From: Leptolinea sp. UBA4782
Lineage (GTDB): Bacteria > Chloroflexota > Anaerolineae > Anaerolineales > Anaerolineaceae
Direction: 5' to 3'
NCBI GenBank assembly: GCA_002403095.1
Contig: DHHC01000051.1
Span: 1-60,628, forward strand
Length of the DNA stretch: 60,628 bases
The first letter of the stretch is position 1. Each line of letters opens with the position of its first letter. Shown here in pieces: positions 1 to 7,075 of the stretch. A program made the translations under genes and the position numbers. The notes under the pieces were generated by a model that worked only from the letters and a program-made list of their open reading frames with translations, made no database searches and was not told the DNA's origin.

Positions 1-1
1 C

Positions 2-898
2 CATTTGGGTTGGTATGGAGAAGGAAACAGTATAGCAGCCCAGGGAAAGCGGATACGCCCGCTGCTCACACTTTTGACTTGTGCAGGTACTGGCGGCAAC
101 TGGCAGTATGCCTTACCGGCTGCGGCAGCAGTAGAACTTGTCCATAACTTTTCCTTGATCCACGATGATATTGAAGACAACTCCGATCTGAGGCGAGGCA
201 GGAAGACTGTCTGGAAATTGTGGGGGATAGCCCAGGCAGTCAATGCAGGGGACATGATGTTCACTCTTTCTAGAATCAGCCTTATGGACCTTTCAGGATC
301 TATCCCTGCAGACAGAGTCTTGAAGGCTGTATCGTGCCTTGACCATACATGCGAATCGCTGATGTACGGCCAGTTCCTGGACCTGGATTATGAAACCCGG
401 AAACAAATCAGCATCGAAGATTACTGGAAAATGATATCCGGCAAAACTGCTGCCCTGACTTCCTGCAGCGCAAAAATGGGAGGACTGGTTTCAGGAGTTG
501 ATCAGGGCAGGTTTGGCGCCCTGGCTGGGTATGGGCAGCACCTGGGACTGGCTTTCCAGGTGGTTGACGACTGGCTGGGGATTTGGGGAGATGCCGTTAT
601 GATTGGCAAATCTACCGACAGCGACCTGGCGAGTGGAAAGAAAACCTTGCCAGTTATTTTTGGATTGGAAAAAAGCGGTGAATTTGCTGAAATGTGGCAG
701 CATGGGATTGGTGTTCCAGAAGCATCCCAAGCACTGGCAGGAAAGCTGGAAACACTCGGCGCACAAGAGTACACATTACAGCAGGCAGAAACCCATACCC
801 AAAAAGCATTGCATATGCTTGAAAAGGCAATTCCTGACCCGGAAATTCTGCAAATTTTGAAAGATCTTACATTTGACTTGTTATCAAGGAAAAAATGA
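2..898 (+). CDS. Polyprenyl diphosphate synthase (trans-isoprenyl type), 5' end outside window
   Basis: This is a class I trans-isoprenyl diphosphate synthase. The family condenses isopentenyl diphosphate with an allylic diphosphate to make C15-C40+ prenyl chains for quinones, carotenoids or membrane lipids. The conserved GKRIRPLL segment lies about 20 codons from the window edge. The first Asp-rich motif DDIED is encoded from about 164, and the second, DDWLGIWGD, near 565-590. A KTLP motif follows at about 640. The reading frame runs off the left edge and the true start is missing, so a TTG near position 5 is not a credible start. The TGA stop (896-898) lies just before a strong ribosome-binding site for folE, so the two are probably co-transcribed. 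Product chain length cannot be told from the visible part. Confidence 0.9.
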   Translation, partial: HLGWYGEGNSIAAQGKRIRPLLTLLTCAGTGGNWQYALPAAAAVELVHNFSLIHDDIEDNSDLRRGRKTVWKLWGIAQAVNAGDMMFTLSRISLMDLSGSIPADRVLKAVSCLDHTCESLMYGQFLDLDYETRKQISIEDYWKMISGKTAALTSCSAKMGGLVSGVDQGRFGALAGYGQHLGLAFQVVDDWLGIWGDAVMIGKSTDSDLASGKKTLPVIFGLEKSGEFAEMWQHGIGVPEASQALAGKLETLGAQEYTLQQAETHTQKALHMLEKAIPDPEILQILKDLTFDLLSRKK

Positions 899-912
899 CA
901 AAGGAGGCTGGT

Positions 913-1548
913 ATGCCAAAAGAAAATGATGCTGTTTATAAAGCTGCTGAGTTGATTACCGATAAAGAAGTAGACTGCGACCTGTTAGAAAAGGCGACAC
1001 GCAATATCCTGATTGCCATCGGTGAAGACCCCGAACGGGAAGGATTGAAACGCACACCGGAACGGGTTTCGCGCATGTATGATGAGTTGCTGTCAGGTTA
1101 TCGCGCTGATCCGTTTAAACTTGTGAACCAGGCCTTATTTGAGGTTGGTTATGATGAAATGGTTATTGTCCGCGATATAGAGTTTTACAGCATGTGTGAA
1201 CATCACATGCTGCCATTTATTGGCAGGGCACATGTTGCCTACATTCCGCAGGGTAAGGTAATCGGCCTTTCAAAGATTCCCAGGATTGTGGATATGTTCT
1301 CCCGCAGGCTGCAGGTACAGGAAAGGTTGACCCGCCAGGTGGCCGAGTTTCTGGATGAACTGCTGCACCCAACCGGGGTGGCAGTTGTGATGGAAGCCAT
1401 GCATATGTGCTCAATGATACGGGGTGTCCGCAAACACGATGCACGCATGACCACATCTGCCATGCTGGGAAGTTTCCGCACTAATATGGCATCCCGCATG
1501 GAATTCCTGGATAATATCTCACGCGGTTCAGAAGCATTGCATTTCTAA
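913..1548 (+). CDS. folE: GTP cyclohydrolase I
   Basis: GTP cyclohydrolase I converts GTP to 7,8-dihydroneopterin triphosphate, the first step toward folate or tetrahydrobiopterin. The protein is about 211 residues, normal for the family. It carries the zinc and catalytic region SMCEHHMLPF and the later CSMIRGVRK motif holding the second zinc cysteine. The N-terminal part has the usual GEDPEREGLKRTPERV signature. An in-frame ATG at 895 overlaps the upstream stop, but ATG 913 is preferred because AAGGAGG (901-907) lies five bases upstream. The gene is probably the last of an operon with the prenyl synthase, since a strong terminator follows. Confidence 0.96.
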   Translation: MPKENDAVYKAAELITDKEVDCDLLEKATRNILIAIGEDPEREGLKRTPERVSRMYDELLSGYRADPFKLVNQALFEVGYDEMVIVRDIEFYSMCEHHMLPFIGRAHVAYIPQGKVIGLSKIPRIVDMFSRRLQVQERLTRQVAEFLDELLHPTGVAVVMEAMHMCSMIRGVRKHDARMTTSAMLGSFRTNMASRMEFLDNISRGSEALHF

Positions 1549-1561
1549 CAGGGTAATTACT

Positions 1562-1607
1562 AAAATCCGTCTGCACAATAGTTTGCTGCAGACGGATTTT
1601 GTTTTTT
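1562..1607. terminator. Bidirectional intrinsic terminator between folE and degV
   Basis: A perfect 14-bp stem (1562-1575 with 1587-1600) encloses an 11-base loop and is followed by a T run (1602-1607). The left arm begins with AAAA, which reads as U residues on the other strand, so it can also terminate the convergent degV transcript. Confidence 0.92.
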
Positions 1608-1619
1608 GATAACTTTCTT

Positions 1620-2459
1620 CTATTCTTTCATGATGTAGAGAATGCCGATTGTTTTAGGCCCGCAATGGCTGGATACAGTTGCCCCTGCCTGGGTGATGCA
1701 AATTTCTTCAATTTCTGCAATATCTTCTAGTTTTTGTTTGATATAAAATGGGTCAATCCCGCCTCCGCTATGGGTAATAAAAACCCGGTGAAGGTCGATT
1801 CTGTCCAGGTTTTGCCTGAACCCGTCGATCATCGTATCCATTACTTTCTTACCGGTTCCTCGCAGCTTCTGGCGTACTCCTAAGGTTCCATCCTGACGCA
1901 CCTCAATAATGGGATGAATACTTAACAGGCTGCCCATCAGGTTTTCCATGGCTGAACATCGCCCGCCTTTATGGAGGTATTCTAGTGTATCAATCATGAA
2001 TGAAGTATTAACCCTAGGAATTAAAGACATTACACAATCATAAATCTCATCAAGCGCTGCGCCCTGATTTCTTTTTTCTGCTGCAGCCAGAACCAATAAG
2101 CCTATCCCGGTGGAAAGGTTTTTTGAATCGATGATTCTGATGTTCCTTTCCGGCAACGTTTCTGCAGCCAGGATCGCATTCTGATTGGTGGCTGAAAGCG
2201 AGGAACCTATGCTGATGAAAAGGATATCCTCGGGATAGCTGCTAAAAAAGTTGATGAATTCCGCTACAGATGGCGCTGCAGTTTTAGGCAGCTGACCTGA
2301 TTTGCCTACTTCTGCGTAAAGCATCTCCGAGGTAAGATCACCTCCGTCAATGAATGTCTGTTCATTGACGAAAACAGAGAGAGGAATTACGCCAATGTTA
2401 AAATTCCGTGGTAACTCATGCCCCAGATCGGAGACACTATCCGTTAGAATATGAACCAT
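1620..2459 (-). CDS. DegV family fatty-acid-binding protein
   Basis: A 279-residue DegV-family protein. Members bind a single fatty acid, and in Firmicutes related FakB proteins present fatty acids to the FakA kinase. The N-terminal DSVSDLG motif, the internal SLSATNQNA segment and the YLHKGGRCS motif are family hallmarks. The ATG at 2459 has a GAGG Shine-Dalgarno. No FakA-like DAK kinase is visible nearby, so the kinase partnership is only an inference. It is transcribed divergently from the HAD-like gene and converges on folE across a shared terminator. Confidence 0.9.
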   Translation of the reverse strand: MVHILTDSVSDLGHELPRNFNIGVIPLSVFVNEQTFIDGGDLTSEMLYAEVGKSGQLPKTAAPSVAEFINFFSSYPEDILFISIGSSLSATNQNAILAAETLPERNIRIIDSKNLSTGIGLLVLAAAEKRNQGAALDEIYDCVMSLIPRVNTSFMIDTLEYLHKGGRCSAMENLMGSLLSIHPIIEVRQDGTLGVRQKLRGTGKKVMDTMIDGFRQNLDRIDLHRVFITHSGGGIDPFYIKQKLEDIAEIEEICITQAGATVSSHCGPKTIGILYIMKE

Positions 2460-2511
2460 ATTAACCTCGCATCATTACTTGAATAATTTATTATATCTGA
2501 GTTGGAAAACT

Positions 2512-3699
2512 GTGAATAGGAATAACCCTGAAAAACTACTGCTCTTTGATATTGACGGTGTGCTTCTGAATAACCTGGGGTACCGCGGAGCATTTGCGCA
2601 ATCGCTTGAGTATTACCTGGGTAAAGCAGGTGTAGCCGAGTGGCTTCCCGGGCCGCATGAATTAGGCGCTTTCTTTGAATCCACCGGGGTTACAAGCGAA
2701 TGGGACATGATTCCGATTGTACTGGCTGTTACTTATGAAATGCTGATGCAAAGAAGATGCCCGCCAGACAGCGTGCAAACCCGGGAACAGCTTGAGACCT
2801 ATTTTCGTGAATTAGGGATCAATCACTCCGTAGACCTGGCGCCAATGCTGGATAACCTTACCCCTGAACTGGGAAAGGAGAAGCTGGCTGCAACCCATCT
2901 CTTCAACTTGTATAAAGATGAGGTATTGCCAGTGCAGAATTTCTTTCCTCTTTTGCATAACCGGAAAGCATTCGAAAGCCTTTTGCGGGACACACGTGAT
3001 CATTTGGGATGCCAGATCACGCGCCAATTCCAGAACAGGGTAATTGGGAGCAAACGGTTCGAAGAGGTTTACAACATGGAAGCGCCATTTCCCTGTGAAT
3101 CGACGCTTCAGGAATTAGACCAGGTGAACCTATCAGAGCCCATGCACGACCAATTGTTCACAAAAGTGAGAGCTGGCGAAATTGGTGCATGCCTGATGAC
3201 TGCCAGGCCAACATATCCACCCAAAGAACTGGTTCTTGATAGAGCCGGGTACTCTCCAGAAGGTGAAACTGCCGTAAAGCTGCTGAAAATGGAATGGCTT
3301 CCCTTGATAGGATATGGCAGGTTAAGGACAATAGCCAGCCAGAAGGGAATGATTCCTGACAAAATCCTGAAACCTTCACCATTCCAGGCGCTGGCTTCCA
3401 TTCATGCCGCCGCTACTGGCAATGAATATGAATCCCTGGTTTTTGCCTGGGATATTCTTTTTGGCCAAGGAAGCCCTGATGGACTAGCTGGCCAGGTTGA
3501 AGTTCATGTATTTGAGGATTCTGTTGTTGGATTACGGTCATGCATGACCGCAGCAGATATCTTACGTCAATATGGGATTGAAGTAGATTTGCATTTATGG
3601 GGTATTTCAAAGCATGCCAGAAAAATGGAAGTGCTGCGCGAGAAGGGAGCCAGGATAGCACCAGATATAAATACTGCTTTAGAGCAGGTAATTCGTTAG
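2512..3699 (+). CDS. HAD-superfamily-like hydrolase, substrate unknown
   Basis: A protein of about 395 residues with a HAD motif I near its start (LLLFDIDGVLLNN). The first Asp would be the nucleophile and the second the acid/base. A late segment, VHVFEDSVVGLRSC, resembles HAD motif IV with acidic residues. The large central region (about residues 50-260) would be an unusually long cap and is not recognised. The start is uncertain. GTG 2512 is chosen because it lies about ten codons before the HAD motif and downstream of an AT-rich promoter-like stretch (2479-2500), but TTG 2479 in the same frame is possible and neither has a good ribosome-binding site. The 3' end overlaps convergent corA by four bases. 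Confidence 0.65.
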   Translation: MNRNNPEKLLLFDIDGVLLNNLGYRGAFAQSLEYYLGKAGVAEWLPGPHELGAFFESTGVTSEWDMIPIVLAVTYEMLMQRRCPPDSVQTREQLETYFRELGINHSVDLAPMLDNLTPELGKEKLAATHLFNLYKDEVLPVQNFFPLLHNRKAFESLLRDTRDHLGCQITRQFQNRVIGSKRFEEVYNMEAPFPCESTLQELDQVNLSEPMHDQLFTKVRAGEIGACLMTARPTYPPKELVLDRAGYSPEGETAVKLLKMEWLPLIGYGRLRTIASQKGMIPDKILKPSPFQALASIHAAATGNEYESLVFAWDILFGQGSPDGLAGQVEVHVFEDSVVGLRSCMTAADILRQYGIEVDLHLWGISKHARKMEVLREKGARIAPDINTALEQVIR

Positions 3700-4673
3700 A
3701 ACCAGCCTCGTTTCCTGAAGAACAATAGCATTACTGCTATGATCAGTAGCGAAATGATCCATACCATCGGGTAACCAAATTTCCACGTTAATTCGGGCAT
3801 AAAACGAAAATTCATTCCGTATACTCCTGCCAGGAACGTGATTGGCAGGAAGATGGTGGACACGATGGTTAAGGCTTTCATAACATTGTTGAGCTTCAGC
3901 GATGTCGAGGAAAGGTAGATTTCAAGCGCGCTGGAGACAAGATCCCGGATGGTTTCACTCATATCCTGGATACGCACCAGGTGATCGTAAATATCGCGGA
4001 AGTAGATTTGTGATTGTTTATCTATTTGCGGGAACTCATCCCTGCTCAGCTTGTTGATCACCTCACGCTGGGGTGCAATGATCCGGCGCAAAGCCATTAC
4101 ACCGTGTTTCAGCGCAAGGATTCTTTCAAGGGTTTCAGGTTTGGGAGTTTCAAGCACATTATCCTCAAGTTGGTCGATCTCCAGTTCCATCTCATCCAGG
4201 ATTGGGAAGTATTCGTCCACAACAGTGTCAAGAAGCGCATGGCAGAGGAAATCAGAGCCAAACTGGTATACCCTGTTGTCCCGATGGATGCGCTGGATGA
4301 GGGAATTAATAGCAGTCAGATTCTCTTCTTGATGAACCGTGACCAGGAAATTCTCTCCAAGATAAATATTTAACTCGCTGGTTTCCATCTCCCGAAAGTC
4401 CTCTCCAGGATGGACAGCATGCATAATGAGAAAGATGTAATCCCCAAAATCATCTACCTTTGGCGGCTGGTAACCTACACTCTGGCAGTCTTCAATTGAA
4501 AGGGGATGGAAATTGAAGAGATTTGACAGGATATCTTGAATTTCATCTGCCTGCGGGTTGGAAATATTGATCCACAAGAGACCCTTCTTCCCAGAAATGG
4601 CTGTCCTTATCGAAGGCTGGTCATGCAATTGCTGGATTTGACCGGATTCAGAAAAGTACAATGAATGAATCAT
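3696..4673 (-). CDS. corA: CorA-type divalent metal ion transporter
   Basis: A 325-residue CorA-family Mg2+/Co2+/Ni2+ channel. It has a long cytoplasmic alpha/beta and coiled domain followed by two C-terminal transmembrane helices (about residues 265-290 and 300-320). The YGMNF motif at the end of the first helix is the GMN selectivity signature, and the protein ends in a positively charged tail (FRKRGWF) as usual. The ATG at 4673 has an AGAGGA ribosome-binding site. It diverges from the selenoprotein peroxiredoxin gene. CorA can carry nickel in some bacteria, which might matter for the [NiFe] hydrogenase, but nothing in the sequence shows that specificity. Confidence 0.93.
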   Translation of the reverse strand: MIHSLYFSESGQIQQLHDQPSIRTAISGKKGLLWINISNPQADEIQDILSNLFNFHPLSIEDCQSVGYQPPKVDDFGDYIFLIMHAVHPGEDFREMETSELNIYLGENFLVTVHQEENLTAINSLIQRIHRDNRVYQFGSDFLCHALLDTVVDEYFPILDEMELEIDQLEDNVLETPKPETLERILALKHGVMALRRIIAPQREVINKLSRDEFPQIDKQSQIYFRDIYDHLVRIQDMSETIRDLVSSALEIYLSSTSLKLNNVMKALTIVSTIFLPITFLAGVYGMNFRFMPELTWKFGYPMVWIISLLIIAVMLLFFRKRGWF

Positions 4674-4819
4674 GTAATCCTCTTTAACCAGAATGTCTAC
4701 TATGAATTATAAGCAGAAACTCTTTTTCGGGCTGCCATATCCAAGTGTTGTAAATATGTTGTATACTACTTGTGGACCAATCCACGCTGAAGTATTAAAA
4801 TTCTGTACAGGAGGTGAAA

Positions 4820-5530
4820 ATGGCAGAAACGAAAGAATCATGCGTTAAGCCAACCCAGGGTCCAATTGCTGCAGCAATGGAACCCGCAGGCGAATTAATT
4901 GTTGAAAAAGTGAAGGAGGCACCAAGAATGGTAGCTACAGCAGGAAAGCCAGCACCCGATTTCGAGTTAACTGCATTTGTGGATGGTGGCTTTAAGAACA
5001 TCAAACTGTCCGATTACAAGGGGAAGTGGATTGTCATCTGCTTCTATCCCGGTGATTTCACCTTTGTCTGACCGACTGAATTGTCGGCAGTTGCCGTCAA
5101 ATATGGTGAATTAAAAGCGTTAGGTGTAGAAGTATTGGCAATCAGTGTTGACAGCAGGTTCGTGCACAAGATCTGGCAGGAAGAGGAATTATCCAAGATG
5201 GTGCCTGGTGGTGTTCCCTTCCCGATGCTGTCTGATGCTGGCGGCAGGGTTGGCGAAGTTTATGGTGTGTATGATGAAGCGGCTGGTGTGGATATCCGCG
5301 GCAGGTTCATCATTGATCCTGACTTTGTCATCCGTGCGATGGAAGTTATGACCCCGGAAGTAGGTCGAAATGTAGCCGAATTGTTACGCCAGGTGAAGGC
5401 ATTCCAGCATGTACGCGCCACAGGCGAAGTTACTCCTTCTGGTTGGACGCCCGGCAAGCCCACTTTAAAACCCAGCCCTGCCCTGGCAGGCAAGGTATGG
5501 AAAGAGTGGACTCCCGATAAAGCGTTCTAA
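4820..5530 (+). CDS. prxU: Selenocysteine-containing peroxiredoxin (UGA at 5069-5071 read as Sec)
   Basis: An AhpC/TSA-family peroxiredoxin of 236 residues that reduces peroxides. The reading frame is interrupted only by TGA at 5069-5071, codon 84, exactly at the peroxidatic residue: GDFTFV-U-PTELS, where the family has FTFVCPTE. The frame continues to a TAA at 5528-5530 with full homology (VLAISVDS, FPMLSD, GRFIIDP, GEVTPSGW). UGA is a normal stop elsewhere in the window. A hairpin fitting a bacterial SECIS starts nine bases after the UGA. Read as two proteins, neither half would be functional. ATG 4820 has AGGAGG at 4809-4814. The resolving cysteine of the usual GEVCPxxW motif is Thr here, and no Cys occurs after Sec84. 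The only cysteines are Cys8, in a roughly 38-residue N-terminal extension, and Cys74. No selA, selB or selD is in the window. Confidence 0.88.
5081..5100 (+). promoter_or_regulatory. Candidate bacterial SECIS hairpin
   Basis: Downstream of the UGA the mRNA can fold as UUG-U-CGGC-AGUU-GCCG-U-CAA: an outer 3-bp stem, a U-U mismatch, an inner 4-bp GC stem and an AGUU loop. The loop G is 19 bases from the UGA. Bacterial SECIS elements lie just 3' of the codon and have a short loop with a G in the first two positions, which fits. A competing hairpin, CCGAC-UGAAUU-GUCGG (5072-5087), overlaps it. Confidence 0.6.
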
Positions 5531-5554
5531 AAACGAATCGAATTTACTTCAGCG

Positions 5555-5584
5555 TTAAACGGGTTGCTTTTGCAGCCCGTTTAA
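5555..5584 (+). terminator. Hairpin after the peroxiredoxin gene
   Basis: A 13-bp stem (5555-5567 with 5572-5584, one G-T pair) with a TTTT loop lies 24 bases after the peroxiredoxin stop. The following T run is weak (GTTTCC), so termination may be partial. The right arm overlaps the spacer of a promoter for the next gene. Confidence 0.7.
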
Positions 5585-5598
5585 GTTTCCGGTATACT
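5570..5598 (+). promoter_or_regulatory. Sigma-70 type promoter for the SCP2-domain gene
   Basis: TTGCAG (5570-5575), a 17-base spacer and TATACT (5593-5598), with the ATG at 5620. The -35 box lies inside the loop and right arm of the preceding terminator hairpin. Confidence 0.6.
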
Positions 5599-5619
5599 GG
5601 TCGCTGGAGGAAGAACAAC

Positions 5620-5955
5620 ATGGCAGTTCTCACCATTGAACAGATACGGGAAGTAATAACTGGTTCGTTCCAGGTGGACAAATCAACAGGGATTGAAGGA
5701 ATTGCGCAATTTTCTTTGCGGGATGCTGTGGATCAATCCTGGGCTTTACAAATAAAAGACCAGCAAGTATCCGTTGAACAAGGAACCGATCCAAATGCTG
5801 CTGTAACGATTTCGATGACCAGTCAGGATTGCCTTCAGTTATTTGAGGGAAAACTAGATCCTGCCAAGGCATTCATGCAAGGCAGGATCAAACTTACGGG
5901 AAATTTGGCTTTTGCGATGAAACTGATCAGCCTATTCAATTTAGGCCAGAGCTAA
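5620..5955 (+). CDS. SCP2 sterol-carrier-domain protein
   Basis: A stand-alone SCP2 domain of 111 residues. The fold has a hydrophobic tunnel that binds lipids or other apolar ligands. Family features are the central strand pattern (WALQIKDQQVSVEQG), the conserved dPNAAVTISMTSQDCLQLFEGKLDPAKAFMQG-type stretch split over residues 56-88, and a C-terminal helix with LAFAMKLISLF. The ATG at 5620 has GGAGGAAG upstream. It probably has its own promoter. It is adjacent to, but may not be functionally tied to, the peroxiredoxin. It overlaps the convergent MIP18 gene by four bases. Confidence 0.88.
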   Translation: MAVLTIEQIREVITGSFQVDKSTGIEGIAQFSLRDAVDQSWALQIKDQQVSVEQGTDPNAAVTISMTSQDCLQLFEGKLDPAKAFMQGRIKLTGNLAFAMKLISLFNLGQS

Positions 5956-6305
5956 TACCAACCCCAGGTCTCAGCTGCACCACCTTCTTCCATCATACTG
6001 TAGTCCCACATTTCCATCCCCAATTCCAGGTTGACGGGTCGCTGCAAAATTTCTTCAGCTTTTTCTCTGGTCTTTTCGAGCATGTGCGGACCGTATGGGC
6101 AATAGATGGTGGTCAAAATCATCTTTATTTGGGCATCTTCCGGATTGATCACTACTTCCCTGACCAGACCCAGCGCAATAATGTCCAGGCCGATTTCAGG
6201 GTCCTTTACCTCGCGCAACCCTTCGCGCAATAATTCAGTTAATTCAGGTTCATTTTTTTCCGATTGCCAGTGGGCAATATTTTCAGATTTATTCTCCTCA
6301 CTCAT
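5952..6305 (-). CDS. MIP18/DUF59 family Fe-S assembly protein (SufT/PaaD-like)
   Basis: A 117-residue protein of the MIP18 (DUF59) family, whose members help mature Fe-S proteins. It has the family core VKDPEIGLDIIALGLV, the ILTTIYCPYGPHM segment holding the single conserved cysteine region, and a C-terminal MWDYSMM tail. Its start ATG (6305) overlaps the stop of the SufR-like gene by eight bases and has GGAGG inside that gene, so the two are translationally coupled. The position next to suf genes supports a role in Fe-S assembly. Confidence 0.88.
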   Translation of the reverse strand: MSEENKSENIAHWQSEKNEPELTELLREGLREVKDPEIGLDIIALGLVREVVINPEDAQIKMILTTIYCPYGPHMLEKTREKAEEILQRPVNLELGMEMWDYSMMEEGGAAETWGWY

Positions 6306-6930
6306 TGGATGCCTCCAGGTCTTTGTGCGGAATCACAAATGAGCAGTGTTGGTCGCCCTGTAGGATGCAGTTGATCTTGCGTGCAGGGATGTTCAGGATG
6401 TTCGAGATAATTGTTTGGTCCAGGGTGCATACTTCCGGATGGGATTGGCCGACATGGTAATAAGGACAGGTAATTTCCCTGATGTAGTAGTTCTCATCAT
6501 CCTTGTCCCATTCAATTACAAAACCTTCAGCAGTAAGGAATTCTTGCAGGATATTCAAACGCTCTTCCAGAGGTACAGAGTTTGCCCGTTTGCTGTGTTC
6601 GGATGAAAGGGTGTTCGCCATATTGAGGAAGATCTTGCGCACGGTCTCCTCAGGAAGTGTTTTCTTCAACTCTTCCAACAGCTGGTTTGTCAGGCGGAAA
6701 TACCGGGTTGGGAAATGTTCCTGCCCGGCTTCGGTCAGGAAGTAAACCAGGCGCGGACGTCCCACGCCGTGACGTTCTTCTTCCCAATCTACCAATCCAT
6801 CGTTTTCCAGCGAAGACAGGTGGTGGCGTACAGAAATTGGGTTAATCCCTACCGCTTCAGCCAGGTCCGTGATCGGTGTGCGTGGATTTTCCAGCAGGGT
6901 TTGCAGAATTCTCTCTCTCGTACTTTTCAT
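6298..6930 (-). CDS. sufR: SufR-like Fe-S-responsive transcriptional repressor
   Basis: A 210-residue regulator with an N-terminal winged helix-turn-helix of the ArsR/DeoR type (about residues 1-60: ITDLAEAVGINPISVRHHLS, then the wing GVGRPRLVYFLT). The C-terminal half carries four cysteines: CPYYHV, a Cys 13 residues on in PEVC, then two in INCILQGDQHC. SufR proteins bind an Fe-S cluster through C-terminal cysteines and repress suf when the cluster is present. The start is ATG 6930 with AAGGA upstream; an in-frame TTG at 6951 falls in the promoter -10. It diverges from sufC and overlaps the MIP18 gene downstream. The perfect inverted repeat in the shared promoter region is its likely operator, so it is probably autoregulated. 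Confidence 0.88.
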   Translation of the reverse strand: MKSTRERILQTLLENPRTPITDLAEAVGINPISVRHHLSSLENDGLVDWEEERHGVGRPRLVYFLTEAGQEHFPTRYFRLTNQLLEELKKTLPEETVRKIFLNMANTLSSEHSKRANSVPLEERLNILQEFLTAEGFVIEWDKDDENYYIREITCPYYHVGQSHPEVCTLDQTIISNILNIPARKINCILQGDQHCSFVIPHKDLEASNE

Positions 6931-6950
6931 TGGGTTTTTTCCTTGAGACA

Positions 6951-6979
6951 AGTATAGTAGAAACGGTGAATTTTGTCAA
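6951..6979 (-). promoter_or_regulatory. Promoter of the sufR-MIP18 unit
   Basis: Read on the minus strand: TTGACA (6979-6974), a 17-base spacer and TATACT (6956-6951). This is a near-consensus promoter with a leader of only about 15 bases before ATG 6930. The -35 lies within the left arm of the inverted repeat. Confidence 0.82.
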
Positions 6980-7008
6980 TATACTAGAATATTATAATAA
7001 ATATTGAC
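6975..7008. promoter_or_regulatory. Candidate SufR operator: inverted repeat GTCAATAT-N18-ATATTGAC
   Basis: Two perfect 8-base arms (6975-6982 and 7001-7008) are separated by 18 AT-rich bases. Each arm covers the -35 box of one of the two divergent promoters, so a dimer bound here would block both. Part of the symmetry comes from both -35 boxes being TTGAC, but the shared ATA flank goes beyond that. Confidence 0.6.
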
Positions 7009-7032
7009 CATATTCAGCGAATGTGCTATAAT
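7004..7032 (+). promoter_or_regulatory. Promoter of the suf operon
   Basis: TTGACC (7004-7009), a 17-base spacer and a perfect TATAAT (7027-7032). The transcript would start near 7039, giving a leader of about 37 bases before sufC. Confidence 0.87.
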
Positions 7033-7075
7033 GCGGGGCGAACAAAAAAGAGCATACATTTCGGGAGCGGGAATA

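Noticed and set aside
5069..5071. Pseudogene reading of the peroxiredoxin (nonsense mutation at TGA)
   Set aside because: The stop falls exactly on the catalytic cysteine codon, the rest of the frame is perfectly conserved in pattern, and a SECIS-like hairpin follows. A random nonsense mutation would be unlikely to hit this codon. A sequencing error cannot be fully excluded.
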